Shown piece by piece: positions 56,902-64,000 of a DNA stretch of 64,000 nt. The position numbers and the translations under genes were made by a program. The notes beneath the pieces were generated by a model. The model was not told where the DNA came from and searched no databases. It saw only the letters and a program-made list of their open reading frames with translations. Within the stretch, counting starts at the first letter, position 1. Every line of letters begins with the position of its first letter. Source of the DNA: CBDCVA01 sp965222935 [NCBI: Candidatus Latescibacterota bacterium] (lineage in GTDB: Bacteria; Latescibacterota; CBDCVA01); the NCBI GenBank assembly GCA_965222935.1, contig CBDCVA010000002.1, positions 1,488,001 to 1,552,000 on the forward strand, in the 5' to 3' direction.

Positions 56902-57159
56902 TTGAAGGTCAGGGAGTTGATACGGTTACTGGAAGAAAAAAGGATGCGGTACATGGTTGTGATCGAGCGAGGCGACACCAGTTGGGGAGCGCACGTACCT
57001 GACCTCCCAGGCTGCGTAGCCGTCGGTGAGACGTGCAGTGAGGTCATGCAGTTCATCCGCGAGGCCATCGAGCTTCACATTCAGAGTCTTCGGGATGAAG
57101 GACTAACCATTCCCGCCCCCAACTCCGAGGGTAATTTCGTTGAAGTGGGCTCCGGCTAA
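56902..57159 (+). CDS. hicB: HicB-family antitoxin fused to a HicA N-terminal stub (toxin deleted)
   Basis: From ATG 56944 the frame encodes a complete HicB-type antitoxin, RYMVVIERGDTSWGAHVPDL followed by PGCVAVGET and REAIELHIQSLRDEGL. The 14 codons before it, starting at TTG 56902, read KVRELIRLLEEK, which is the standard N-terminus of HicA toxins. An in-frame deletion has thus removed the body of hicA and joined its start to hicB. The product may be made from either start, as an 85- or 71-residue antitoxin without its toxin. It might also cross-neutralise the upstream HicA. Confidence 0.8.
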   Translation: MKVRELIRLLEEKRMRYMVVIERGDTSWGAHVPDLPGCVAVGETCSEVMQFIREAIELHIQSLRDEGLTIPAPNSEGNFVEVGSG

Positions 57160-57182
57160 CTTCGAGGTGGGCGTTTTTGTAC

Positions 57183-57213
57183 GGGCTCGCATGATCAGTG
57201 GTTGGGCGGCGAT
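57183..57213 (+). repeat. Spacer element copy 3
   Basis: GGGCTCGCATGATCAGTG followed by GTTGGGC, immediately before the SET-domain fragment's ATG. Confidence 0.6.
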
Positions 57214-57348
57214 ATGGAGAAACTGGAGATTAGGTCGTCGAAGATTCATGGCCAGGGCGTCTTTGCTACTCGATCCATCGTGCGGGGCGAAGTGATCCAC
57301 AGGATTGACGACTCTCGAGTCGTGGATGACGAGCATCCGCTGAAATAG
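57214..57348 (+). pseudogene. N-terminal fragment of a SET-domain protein
   Basis: 44 codons, MEKLEIRSSKIHGQGVFATR followed by GEVIHRIDDSRVVDDEHPLK and then TAG. SSxIHGxGVFAxRxIxxGE is the start of SET methyltransferase domains. The SAM- and lysine-binding parts (NHSCxPN, GEELxxxY) are absent, so it is a remnant of a roughly 120-160-residue gene. Confidence 0.7.
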
Positions 57349-57386
57349 GCGGGCGGAGTCTAAGTCTATTCTAAGGAGAAAAGAAA

Positions 57387-58775
57387 ATGACTAAGAGAAT
57401 GTCTAGGACTTGGCGAACGTCTATCGTCCTATTGCTTATTATCTGTACACTGGGCTGTGTAACGCGCCAGCCAACCTTTGCGAAGCAGGAGACCTCGCCA
57501 GACCGCAGTACGGTTAGTGTGGTTCTGCGCCAAGACCAGTTCGCGGATGCGCATGCTCACATCATCGACTTTCTCCAGAATGGGGCGTTCGACAACAGCG
57601 ATGGTCAGTTTCAGGGCGCGGGGGATCGAGGCCAGATCATCAAGAGCTCGGCCATACGCTACCTTGCACTTCCTTACGGCGAGCAATGGAGGCGACTCAC
57701 GTTGTTGCTTAAAGACATGGAAAAGGCCGGCGTAGATCACGCAATGGTGTCCGGGATGCCCTTTCTGAAGAAGTGGTCGGCAAACGAGCCTTTCGCGCGG
57801 CCCAGGTACTACCTTGACAGCGGCTCGCGGATGGTCCGTGCCCGTGACACCGACTACCTTATCGGGGCTGCGGTCATGGACTACAAGAGAAAGTTCGTCG
57901 GCAACGAGGCGGAACTGCGGAAATTGGAAAGGCTCTACCCATTCGTATGCGGCTTCGATGGTACGGACTTGGCCGCAGTGGATCTTGTGATTAAGCGCAT
58001 CAAGGAGTTCCCCAGCGTGTGGAAAGGAATCGGCGAAGTGATGTCGCGCCATGACGACCTGACCAACCTCATAACTGGTGAGCGCCCGAGAGGGAATCAT
58101 GCCGCACTGAAGCGGCTCTGCCACTTCGCAGGCGAGTGGTTCCTCCCGGTCAGTATCCACCACAACATCGCCCCCATCTCCCGAAGCCCCAAGGAAGTCA
58201 AGGAACCCGTCTACTTGGATGAACTCGTCGAACTCTTCGAGTACTGCCGCCAGCCCAACGCGAAGTACGATACGAAGTTCATCTGGTGTCACGCCGGCAT
58301 CAGCCGACGCGTTGTCGTTGACAACCTTGCCCATTGGATCGACGCTGTGCTGAGTCGTTTCAAGAGCCAGGTCTACATTGACCTGTCGTGGGTCGTCTAC
58401 GAGGAGTATATCCACAAGGATCTTGAATCTTGGGCCGGGCTGATCAAAAAGCATCCCAATAGCTTCATGCTCGGCTCGGACGTTGTCGGGAGTGCCGAGA
58501 ACATGGGAAACGAACTCGGCAGGTACAAGACACTCCTCGATAAGATTTCAGAGGACCCAAACGATGAAGTGCGCCAAAACCTCGCCCGGGGCAACTTCGT
58601 GAGGCTGATGATGGACCTTGGGGAACGGCGACGGGCTAAGATGGTGAGTGAAAATCTGAGAGTGGACCTCACGCTTGAGTCGCCTGGCCTGATTCTCAAG
58701 TCGGATTACGAGTACGACGAAAAGGCCCATACGGGCGCGCCCAGACACTCATTCGTTCGGGAGAACAAGCCCTGA
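57387..58775 (+). CDS. Lipoprotein with amidohydrolase-like TIM-barrel fold
   Basis: 462 residues. A type II signal peptide ends in the lipobox LGC (SIVLLLIICTLGC). The mature part has FADAHAHIIDFLQNG, an H-x-H metal motif, VSIHHNIAP, FIWCHAGISRR and FMLGSDVVGSAENMG, the sequential ligands of amidohydrolase-type barrels. It would be a cell-envelope hydrolase. Its GC content is visibly lower than that of the cytochrome genes on either side, which fits recent acquisition with the rest of the accessory patch. An AAGGAG site precedes the ATG. Confidence 0.75.
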   Translation: MTKRMSRTWRTSIVLLLIICTLGCVTRQPTFAKQETSPDRSTVSVVLRQDQFADAHAHIIDFLQNGAFDNSDGQFQGAGDRGQIIKSSAIRYLALPYGEQWRRLTLLLKDMEKAGVDHAMVSGMPFLKKWSANEPFARPRYYLDSGSRMVRARDTDYLIGAAVMDYKRKFVGNEAELRKLERLYPFVCGFDGTDLAAVDLVIKRIKEFPSVWKGIGEVMSRHDDLTNLITGERPRGNHAALKRLCHFAGEWFLPVSIHHNIAPISRSPKEVKEPVYLDELVELFEYCRQPNAKYDTKFIWCHAGISRRVVVDNLAHWIDAVLSRFKSQVYIDLSWVVYEEYIHKDLESWAGLIKKHPNSFMLGSDVVGSAENMGNELGRYKTLLDKISEDPNDEVRQNLARGNFVRLMMDLGERRRAKMVSENLRVDLTLESPGLILKSDYEYDEKAHTGAPRHSFVRENKP

Positions 58776-58805
58776 CGGGTCTTGCCATTCGGTGACAATG
58801 CTTTT

Positions 58806-58904
58806 TCATCGAAATGATAGTTCACTTGCTGATGCAGCGAAGAGTTCTGCAAGGCTGTCGATCAGGTCATCGCACTCTGTCGGGACTAGTGTGCTGTTCG
58901 CCAC
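58806..58904 (-). CDS. Possible 32-residue ORF
   Basis: GTG 58904, preceded by AAGGAGGACGTGTC, encodes ANSTLVPTECDDLIDSLAEL and 11 more residues. It has a strong ribosome site but no recognised relatives; it could be a gene remnant. The remainder of the 350-bp gap (58776-59125) shows nothing definite. Confidence 0.25.
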   Translation of the reverse strand: MANSTLVPTECDDLIDSLAELFAASASELSFR

Positions 58905-59125
58905 GACACGTCCTCCTTTACCTATTCAAGTCCTCAGAAGGTTGTAGATCAGTGCAGTCATGGGTGCTTCCCCACAAAATGGGGTGATAGCATGTCCAGG
59001 CAGCTCAGCCATATGCAGAATGTCCTGGGCATTATATTTGTACCGGGTGGGCTGGAGTAGGCATTATAGGCTGAGTAGATAGCCCGCAGCGTCGCAAGTC
59101 GGTACACTGATGAAGAGTCGCACCG

Positions 59126-59365
59126 ATGAGCAAAGGCGACGAGTACGCGAAGCTGATCGAGTGGTCCGAAGAGGACGTTTGTTTCATCGGTAGCTGCCCG
59201 GAGCTTTTCTATGGCGGGTGCCACGGATCGGATGCAAGGAGAGTGTTCTCCGAACTGTGCGAGATCATCGAGGACACGATAGGGCTGTACGAGCGGGACG
59301 GAAGACCACTTCCCGAGCCGATGTCCGGACGCGAGTTCGTCAACGCCTTGCAGGGTATCGCATAA
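59126..59365 (+). CDS. HicB-like orphan antitoxin-type protein
   Basis: 79 residues. YAKLIEWSEEDVCFIGSCPE is followed by GGCHGSDARRVFSELCEIIE, the HicB_like fold in the variant with an acidic WSEED start. The tail is PLPEPMSGREFVNALQ. No toxin gene is adjacent. It is the third HicB-type protein in 3 kb and closes the accessory patch before the radical SAM gene. Confidence 0.7.
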   Translation: MSKGDEYAKLIEWSEEDVCFIGSCPELFYGGCHGSDARRVFSELCEIIEDTIGLYERDGRPLPEPMSGREFVNALQGIA

Positions 59366-59467
59366 CCCATGGCTGCAGCCGACCGTCCTTGCGCCGCCGA
59401 TCATCCGTCAGGCGAAAGAGAGCGGGCAGCCCTGTGGGCCGGGCTGTGTGGCGTACCCCACCCCCTG

Positions 59468-59491
59468 CCCCTCCCCGCAAGCAGGGAGGGG
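59468..59491. repeat. REP-like palindrome
   Basis: CCCCTCCC and GGGAGGGG arms around CGCAAGCA, 31 bp before the radical SAM start. Confidence 0.8.
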
Positions 59492-59522
59492 AGCTGAGGC
59501 CTGAGGTGCTGCGGGAGACGCG

Positions 59523-61013
59523 ATGGCAGCCCTGAGCCCCTTCCGCATCGTCAACGACCCGGGGGCGGCGTGGAGTACGCCGGATTCCGCCCGCGCGCCG
59601 GAGTTGGAGCACTACGAGCCCCTTGAGGTTTCCGCAGAGGACCGCGAGCGCTATGTGCCGCACGTCATCTCCTGGAACATCACCAAGCGCTGCAACCTCA
59701 ACTGCTCGCACTGCTACCTGGACGCCGATTTCCGCGCCGGGAAGAAGACGGACGAGCTTTCCACCAAAGACTGCTTCGAGATCGTCGATCAGATCGCCGA
59801 CGTACACTCCGGGGCGCTGGTGATCCTGACGGGCGGCGAGCCGCTGCTGCGTAAGGACCTCTTCGCCATCGCGGGCTACGCCACCGAGCGCGGCCTGCTC
59901 CCCGTGGTCGGGACGAACGGCACGGCCCTGACGCCGGAGGCCATCGAGAAGCTCAAGGGGGCGGGGGTGGGCGGTGTGGCCATCAGCCTCCACGCGCGTC
60001 ACCCCGAGCCGCACGATGCGTTCGTCGGCGTCCCAGGCGCCTGGGAAGGCGCGGTGCGCGGCGCGGATCACTTGCGGGAGACCGGGCTGGACTTCATCGT
60101 GCAGACCTCGGTGACGACGTGGAACTACGACGAGATCCCCGAGATCGTCGCTTTCGCCCATGAACTTGGCGCGAGCTTCTTCAACCTGTACTTTCTGGTC
60201 TGCACGGGCAGGGGTCAGGGGAGGACGGACGTCACCGCCGAGCAGTACGAGACGATGTTGAACGCGCTCTACGATCTCCAGCAGCAGTACCGGGGACGGA
60301 TGCTGATCAACGCGAAGTGCACGCCCCAGTACAAGCGGATCGTCTATGAGCATGACCCCCAATCGCCCTACCTGAAGACGTACTCCGGCGGCTGCCCTGC
60401 GGCGACCAGCTACGGACAAATCGACCCAAAGGGCAATGTGACGCCCTGTCCGTACCTGCCGGTTTCGGTCGGCAACCTGCGGGAACGCTCCTTCGCCGAT
60501 CTCTGGTGGGAGACGCCGCTCATGCAGGAACTGCGCGACCGCTCGAAACTGGAGGGGCGCTGCGGTGCGTGCGAGTTCAGCGGGGTGTGCAGCGGCTGCC
60601 GGGCGCGCGCGTACGCGGAGACCAACAATTGGCTCGCCGAAGACCCCTCCTGCGTCTATCAGCCCGGGGGGTTCGGAGGAACGCCCATCGAACTGCAACC
60701 GGACGAGACCTACGGCCTGCCCATCGTTCGCGAGCTCGAGTGGACGAGCGACGCCCAGGCGCGGCTGGGTCGCATCCCCGGCTTCGTACGGGGAATGGTG
60801 ACGCGCGGCGTGGAAGCTTACGCGAGAGAGAAGGGCTACGGGCAGGTGACCGGCGAGCTCATGCAGGAGGTCAAGGAGAAAGTCCTTTCGGGTGGGCGGA
60901 GCACGGTTCCGTTGGCTTTTCTGAAACGGCAAGTGGAGCGCACGGAGGCGGCGTCCAAAGGGGACCCGGCCGGGTCGGACGCTCCTCTGACCGCGCGCAG
61001 GTGGAGGGCGTGA
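59523..61013 (+). CDS. Radical SAM/SPASM protein of the NirJ/AhbC/AhbD type with C-terminal PCP_red module
   Basis: 496 residues. The radical-SAM cluster is CNLNCSHC (Cys-57, 61, 64), with LTGGEPLLRKDLFAIA following. The SPASM region has GCPAATSYGQIDPKGNVTPC and CGACEFSGVCSGCRARAY for additional Fe-S clusters. These features match enzymes that remodel haem side chains in haem d1 or alternative haem b synthesis. From residue about 405 a PCP_red-type module (LEWTSDAQARLGRIPGFVRG) repeats the module found six times in the protein at 53506-56148. It probably supplies or modifies haem for the oxidase genes. Peptide modification is the alternative. Confidence 0.87.
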   Translation: MAALSPFRIVNDPGAAWSTPDSARAPELEHYEPLEVSAEDRERYVPHVISWNITKRCNLNCSHCYLDADFRAGKKTDELSTKDCFEIVDQIADVHSGALVILTGGEPLLRKDLFAIAGYATERGLLPVVGTNGTALTPEAIEKLKGAGVGGVAISLHARHPEPHDAFVGVPGAWEGAVRGADHLRETGLDFIVQTSVTTWNYDEIPEIVAFAHELGASFFNLYFLVCTGRGQGRTDVTAEQYETMLNALYDLQQQYRGRMLINAKCTPQYKRIVYEHDPQSPYLKTYSGGCPAATSYGQIDPKGNVTPCPYLPVSVGNLRERSFADLWWETPLMQELRDRSKLEGRCGACEFSGVCSGCRARAYAETNNWLAEDPSCVYQPGGFGGTPIELQPDETYGLPIVRELEWTSDAQARLGRIPGFVRGMVTRGVEAYAREKGYGQVTGELMQEVKEKVLSGGRSTVPLAFLKRQVERTEAASKGDPAGSDAPLTARRWRA

Positions 61014-61124
61014 GGCGCCCCTGCTCGCGGCCCTTCCCCGTAAGCTGGAGGGAAGAATCACTGGCGATGCGCCGAGCATGGCGCATGTGGCATGAAGAAC
61101 GACGAAACCAGAGGGAGGACGAAG

Positions 61125-61898
61125 ATGGGCAAGCGCAATGGCATGATGTGGGCGGTCGCAGGTCTGGCCGTGGTGATGGCGGGCGTCGCTGGAGCTCAGC
61201 CCGGTAAGAGCAAGTACAAGGCGGTCGAGGTGGCCGACGGGGGCAGCATTTCGGGCGTGGTGAAGCTCTCCGGGGCATCGCCGAAGCTGCCCGATCGGGA
61301 GGTCGCCAAGAACCAGGACGTCTGCGACGCCGAAGGTCATGGGTCGAAGCCTTCGGAGGCGGTGATTCTCGGCGGAGAGGGCACGCTGGCGAATGTGGTG
61401 CTTCAGCTCACCGACATCACCCAGGGGAAGGCGATGGAGATCCCCAAAGAGGCGAAGATGGACCAGATCGCGTGCGAGTATACGCCGCACGTGCTGGCCG
61501 TGCCCAAGGGGACGAAGGTGAACATCTACAACAGCGACCCCATCCTGCACAACGTCCACGGCTACCTGGGCGAGGCGACCGTCTTCAACCTCGCCATGCC
61601 CCTTCAGGGCCAGAAGATCCCCAAGCGGCTGATCAAGCCGGGCGTCATCAAGCTCAAGTGTGATGCGGGACACGCCTGGATGGAGGCCTATATCGTCGTC
61701 GCGGAGAACCCCTACTACGCGGTGACGGCGGCGGACGGCAAGTTCACCCTCGGCGATGTTCCCCCCGGCACTTACACGCTCAGCGCCTGGCACGAGCGAC
61801 TGGGGACGATGGAGCAGAAGGTGACCGTCGAGACGGGGGCGACCGCGGCGGCGGACGTCACCTACGCCTCGGCGAACGGAGACGGCGCCGAGAAGTAA
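61125..61898 (+). CDS. Exported cupredoxin-like protein with carboxypeptidase-regulatory-like domain
   Basis: About 257 residues from ATG 61125, preceded by GAGGGAGGAC. A signal peptide (MWAVAGLAVVMAGVAGAQ) leads to a cupredoxin-like domain. The possible type 1 copper ligands are His in ILHNVHGY and Cys/His/Met in LKCDAGHAWMEAY. A C-terminal regulatory-like beta-sandwich follows (GKFTLGDVPPGTYTLSAWHE). It is a likely periplasmic electron carrier or copper carrier for the oxidase. It lies 111 bp after the radical SAM gene. Confidence 0.78.
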   Translation: MGKRNGMMWAVAGLAVVMAGVAGAQPGKSKYKAVEVADGGSISGVVKLSGASPKLPDREVAKNQDVCDAEGHGSKPSEAVILGGEGTLANVVLQLTDITQGKAMEIPKEAKMDQIACEYTPHVLAVPKGTKVNIYNSDPILHNVHGYLGEATVFNLAMPLQGQKIPKRLIKPGVIKLKCDAGHAWMEAYIVVAENPYYAVTAADGKFTLGDVPPGTYTLSAWHERLGTMEQKVTVETGATAAADVTYASANGDGAEK

Positions 61899-61917
61899 GA
61901 GGCGGATCGCTCTATGG

Positions 61918-61941
61918 CCCCTCCCCGCTCGCTGGGAGGGG
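61918..61941. repeat. REP-like palindrome between convergent genes
   Basis: CCCCTCCC and GGGAGGGG arms around CGCTCGCT, between the cupredoxin and second radical SAM genes. It could act as a bidirectional stem. Confidence 0.75.
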
Positions 61942-61966
61942 CGTAGAGGCTACCCTTCGCCTGAGC

Positions 61967-63202
61967 TTAGGGGGCCAGAAGCGGGAAAGCGGAGTCGGGT
62001 TCCCGCCCCTCGGGCAGGAAATCCTCTAACCTGGGGACGGTGAAGCCCTTGGCCCGAGCCTGCTTGGAGACGTAGACGCACAGAGGGTCTTCGGCCAGCA
62101 TGTCCCCGGTCATGGCGAAACTGCGGGCGCGGGAGCCGCCGCAGACGACCTTGTACTCGCACAAGCCGCACTTTCCGCCAAGCTTGGGCTTGTCCCGCAG
62201 ATCCAGAAAGAGCGGGTCATGCCTGTAGATGTCCACCAGCGAGCGCTCGCGCACGTTACCCCCTTTGACGGGCAGGAAGCCGTCGGGGTAGACGTCGCCC
62301 GTGTGGCTGATGAAGCAGAAGCCGTCGCCGTCGTTGACGCCGTGCTTGGACATCTTGATGCCGTCGGAGAAGGCGAAGTTGCTGCGAAATCGGGCCAGGC
62401 TCTCGGGGGCGTCATCCTCCCGGTGAGCGTCCGGATCCCGCGCGTTCATCTCCGCCTTGCGGCGCTCGATGACGACGCGGCGGTAGTGCGGGGCGGCGGT
62501 GACCTTGACGGGCAGCCGTCCGCTGCTGGCGATGTCGTAGAGCCGGTGGAGGACGCGCTCGTGGTCCTCGGGCGTGATCAGGTCGCGGACCTGGCCCCGG
62601 CCCGTGGGGACGAGGAAGAAGACGCTCCACAACGCCACGCCAAAGGCCTCGATGAGATCGGCAATGGCCCCCAGATCGTCCAGATTATAGCGGGTAACCG
62701 TGGTGTTGATCTGGAGCGGAATGCCCAGTTCGCGCGCGTCGCGCATGGCGCGCAGGGTGAGGGCGTAGGAGCCCGGCTGCTGGCGGAAGAGATCGTGGAC
62801 GCTCGCGGAGGAGCCGTCGAGGCTGATGGCGATGCGGGTCATGCCGCTGCGGCTAAGCTCCGAGATGGCCTGGCGCGTGAGCTTGGGCGTGGCGCTGGGC
62901 GTGACCGCGCACCTGAGGCCGATCTTGGCCGCGTGCTCCACGAACTGGAAGATGTCGCGCCGTTCGAGCGGGTCGCCGCCGGTGATGACGAACAGCGGCT
63001 TGCCGAACTCGCGGATCGTCTCGATCAGGCGCAGGCCCTCGTCGGTGGTAAGCTCATCGGCGTGCCGCCAGGGAATGGCCTCGGCGCGGCAGTGGATGCA
63101 GGCCAGCCCGCAGGCGCGGGTAATCTCCCAGATCACGATGAAGGGGGAACGACTGAAATCGGGGTCGGGGAAGGACGGCCGCACAGCGGGAAGGTCGTTC
63201 AT
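61967..63202 (-). CDS. Radical SAM/SPASM protein (NirJ- or TIGR04053-like)
   Basis: 411 residues. CGLACIHC (Cys-31, 35, 38) binds the radical-SAM cluster, and VITGGDPLERRDIFQFVEHA is the GGD/E region. FPVxxG-like VYPDGFLPVKGGNVRERSLV and CGLCEYKVVCGGSRARSF form the SPASM end. It resembles NirJ-type haem enzymes and the TIGR04053 group found beside cytochrome or haem genes. It is divergent from the first radical SAM protein in sequence and lacks the PCP_red module. It follows the diheme cytochrome gene by 18 bp on the same strand. Confidence 0.85.
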   Translation of the reverse strand: MNDLPAVRPSFPDPDFSRSPFIVIWEITRACGLACIHCRAEAIPWRHADELTTDEGLRLIETIREFGKPLFVITGGDPLERRDIFQFVEHAAKIGLRCAVTPSATPKLTRQAISELSRSGMTRIAISLDGSSASVHDLFRQQPGSYALTLRAMRDARELGIPLQINTTVTRYNLDDLGAIADLIEAFGVALWSVFFLVPTGRGQVRDLITPEDHERVLHRLYDIASSGRLPVKVTAAPHYRRVVIERRKAEMNARDPDAHREDDAPESLARFRSNFAFSDGIKMSKHGVNDGDGFCFISHTGDVYPDGFLPVKGGNVRERSLVDIYRHDPLFLDLRDKPKLGGKCGLCEYKVVCGGSRARSFAMTGDMLAEDPLCVYVSKQARAKGFTVPRLEDFLPEGREPDSAFPLLAP

Positions 63203-63220
63203 AACACTCCCCCGGACCTC

Positions 63221-64000
63221 TTATCCGCCATCTTGCTCGGTCTTGAGGGCGGTGAGGAAGGTGGTGAGATCGAGCAATTGCCGCAGCGTCAGGGTGTCGT
63301 GATATTCGGGCATCTTGGAGCTGCCGTCCTCGCCCATATAGCCCTCGCCCGCGACGATGAGGGCGTTGGGGTCCATGATGGACTCCATGAGGTAGAGCGG
63401 GCCCTGGATGTCCCCGATGCCGGTCAGGTCGGGGCCGATGCCGCCAAGGTCCTCGGGGCTGCCGCCGAAGTCGTAGCCCTCGATCGTGTGGCACTGATGG
63501 CATTTCATGTCATCGAAGGTGTAGTAGCCCATCTCGGGGTCGCCCTCCGGCGGAATCCACTGGACCGCGGCCTCCTCGACCTGAACCTTGCCCGAGCGGT
63601 AGGGCGCCTGAGCCTGGGCCAGGGCGCGGAGAGTGCCCTCGTCCACGTCGGCGCTCAGACTGAGCAGGTAGAGGTTGATCGCCTGGATTTCGTCGTCGCT
63701 GAGGGCGATGGGAGGCTTGTTGATGGGCGTCATGAGGTTCTTGGGAAAGCCCTCGACGACAAAGGCGTTGGGGTTATAGAGCGATTCGACCAGGTAGGCC
63801 TCCGCCGACACCTCCTCCTTGCGCGTCGCGGCTCGGATGCCGATGGCCTCGGCGAATTTGTCGGTGACACCGAGGTTGGGACAGCGAATGGCGCTGCCCC
63901 GGGTGCCGATGGAATGGCAAGTGCTGCACTTGCCCTTGCCCCAGAAGAGGGCCTCGCCGACCTCGGGGCTGATCTCGCCCGTGACGATCTCGGGGCCTCC
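63221..64000 (-). CDS. Diheme cytochrome c, 5' end beyond the window
   Basis: The frame is open to base 64000, giving at least 259 residues. It has haem sites CSTCH near the visible N-terminus and CHQCH in the second half. LGGIGPDLTGIGDIQGPLYL and SSKMPEYHDTLTLRQLLDLT are typical class I cytochrome c segments, including the distal Met. A GTG at 63811 is rejected as the start because it would drop the first haem. It ends 18 bp before the second radical SAM gene, so the two are probably one transcript. It is likely a periplasmic electron carrier of the oxidase system. Confidence 0.88.
   Translation of the reverse strand, partial: GGPEIVTGEISPEVGEALFWGKGKCSTCHSIGTRGSAIRCPNLGVTDKFAEAIGIRAATRKEEVSAEAYLVESLYNPNAFVVEGFPKNLMTPINKPPIALSDDEIQAINLYLLSLSADVDEGTLRALAQAQAPYRSGKVQVEEAAVQWIPPEGDPEMGYYTFDDMKCHQCHTIEGYDFGGSPEDLGGIGPDLTGIGDIQGPLYLMESIMDPNALIVAGEGYMGEDGSSKMPEYHDTLTLRQLLDLTTFLTALKTEQDGG

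Noticed and set aside
56150-57400. A true integron cassette array
   Set aside because: GTTRRRY-like ends are present, but no complete attC fold or integrase could be identified; kept only as a hypothesis in the findings.
58980-59100. Gene in the AT-richer gap before the third HicB-like gene
   Set aside because: Only very short frames without ribosome sites or recognisable features occur there.

Overview
The window is high-GC DNA from a bacterium with a Gram-negative type envelope: it encodes a TonB-dependent receptor, a small outer-membrane barrel, lipoproteins and periplasmic c-type cytochromes. The abundance of Gfo/Idh/MocA oxidoreductases, a phytanoyl-CoA dioxygenase-like enzyme, a sulfatase, amidohydrolases, HpcH/HpaI aldolases and paired TIM-barrel GHL10-like proteins recalls uncultured organic-matter degraders such as Latescibacterota or Poribacteria. 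That is an impression from gene content; no marker gene fixes the phylum. No transcription regulator, integrase, intact transposase, CRISPR array, tRNA or rRNA gene was recognised.

Layout. 1-5.8 kb: a partial aldolase, a NYN/LOTUS RNA-binding protein, a UDP-glucuronate decarboxylase-like epimerase, glmS and a tautomerase. 5.8-9.7 kb: the tmRNA gene ssrA. Its last 122 bp recur at 9564-9685, bracketing about 3.4 kb that holds a KefB-like antiporter and several decayed genes, the signature of an element integrated at the ssrA 3' end. 9.9-15.9 kb: TonB receptor, outer-membrane barrel, lipoprotein and PhyH. 16-21.3 kb: two near-identical GHL10-like genes flanking a truncated, frameshifted DUF4011 helicase. 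21.3-26.2 kb: a leftward catabolic cluster (SDR, two amidohydrolases, aldolase, Rieske protein). 26.6-29.3 kb: sulfatase and a Gfo/Idh/MocA protein. 29.5-35.4 kb: a tight rightward operon for nucleotide sugars and a surface glycan (ogt, GT2, flippase-like protein, wecB, manA, ugd). 35.4-40 kb: pyrE, an RlmI-like methyltransferase and two tandem Gfo/Idh/MocA paralogues. 40-48 kb: a leftward block with a nitrite/sulfite reductase carrying an unusual C-terminal domain, a TPR protein, thyX, a small HMA-domain gene with an in-frame TGA in its metal motif, and another Gfo/Idh/MocA gene.

48.2-64 kb is an electron-transfer region: a cytochrome c'-like protein, a CydA-like oxidase subunit, a membrane-anchored cytochrome c, a diheme cytochrome c fused to an NxrC/ethylbenzene-dehydrogenase-gamma-like haem domain, a giant universal-stress protein with a rubredoxin knuckle and about six PCP_red-type repeats, a NirJ/AhbC/D-type radical SAM protein ending in the same repeat, a cupredoxin-like protein, a second radical SAM/SPASM protein and a diheme cytochrome. 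The region is interrupted at 56.15-59.4 kb by an accessory patch: hicBA, a hicB fused to a hicA stub, a SET-domain fragment, a lipoprotein hydrolase and another HicB-like gene. Part of the patch is flanked by a 103-bp duplication of the 3' end of the stress-protein gene.

The observations most worth following are the putative selenocysteine (CxxU) HMA protein at 46.3-46.6 kb, the PCP_red/USP/radical-SAM/oxidase cluster, the ssrA island scar and the hicBA insertion patch.
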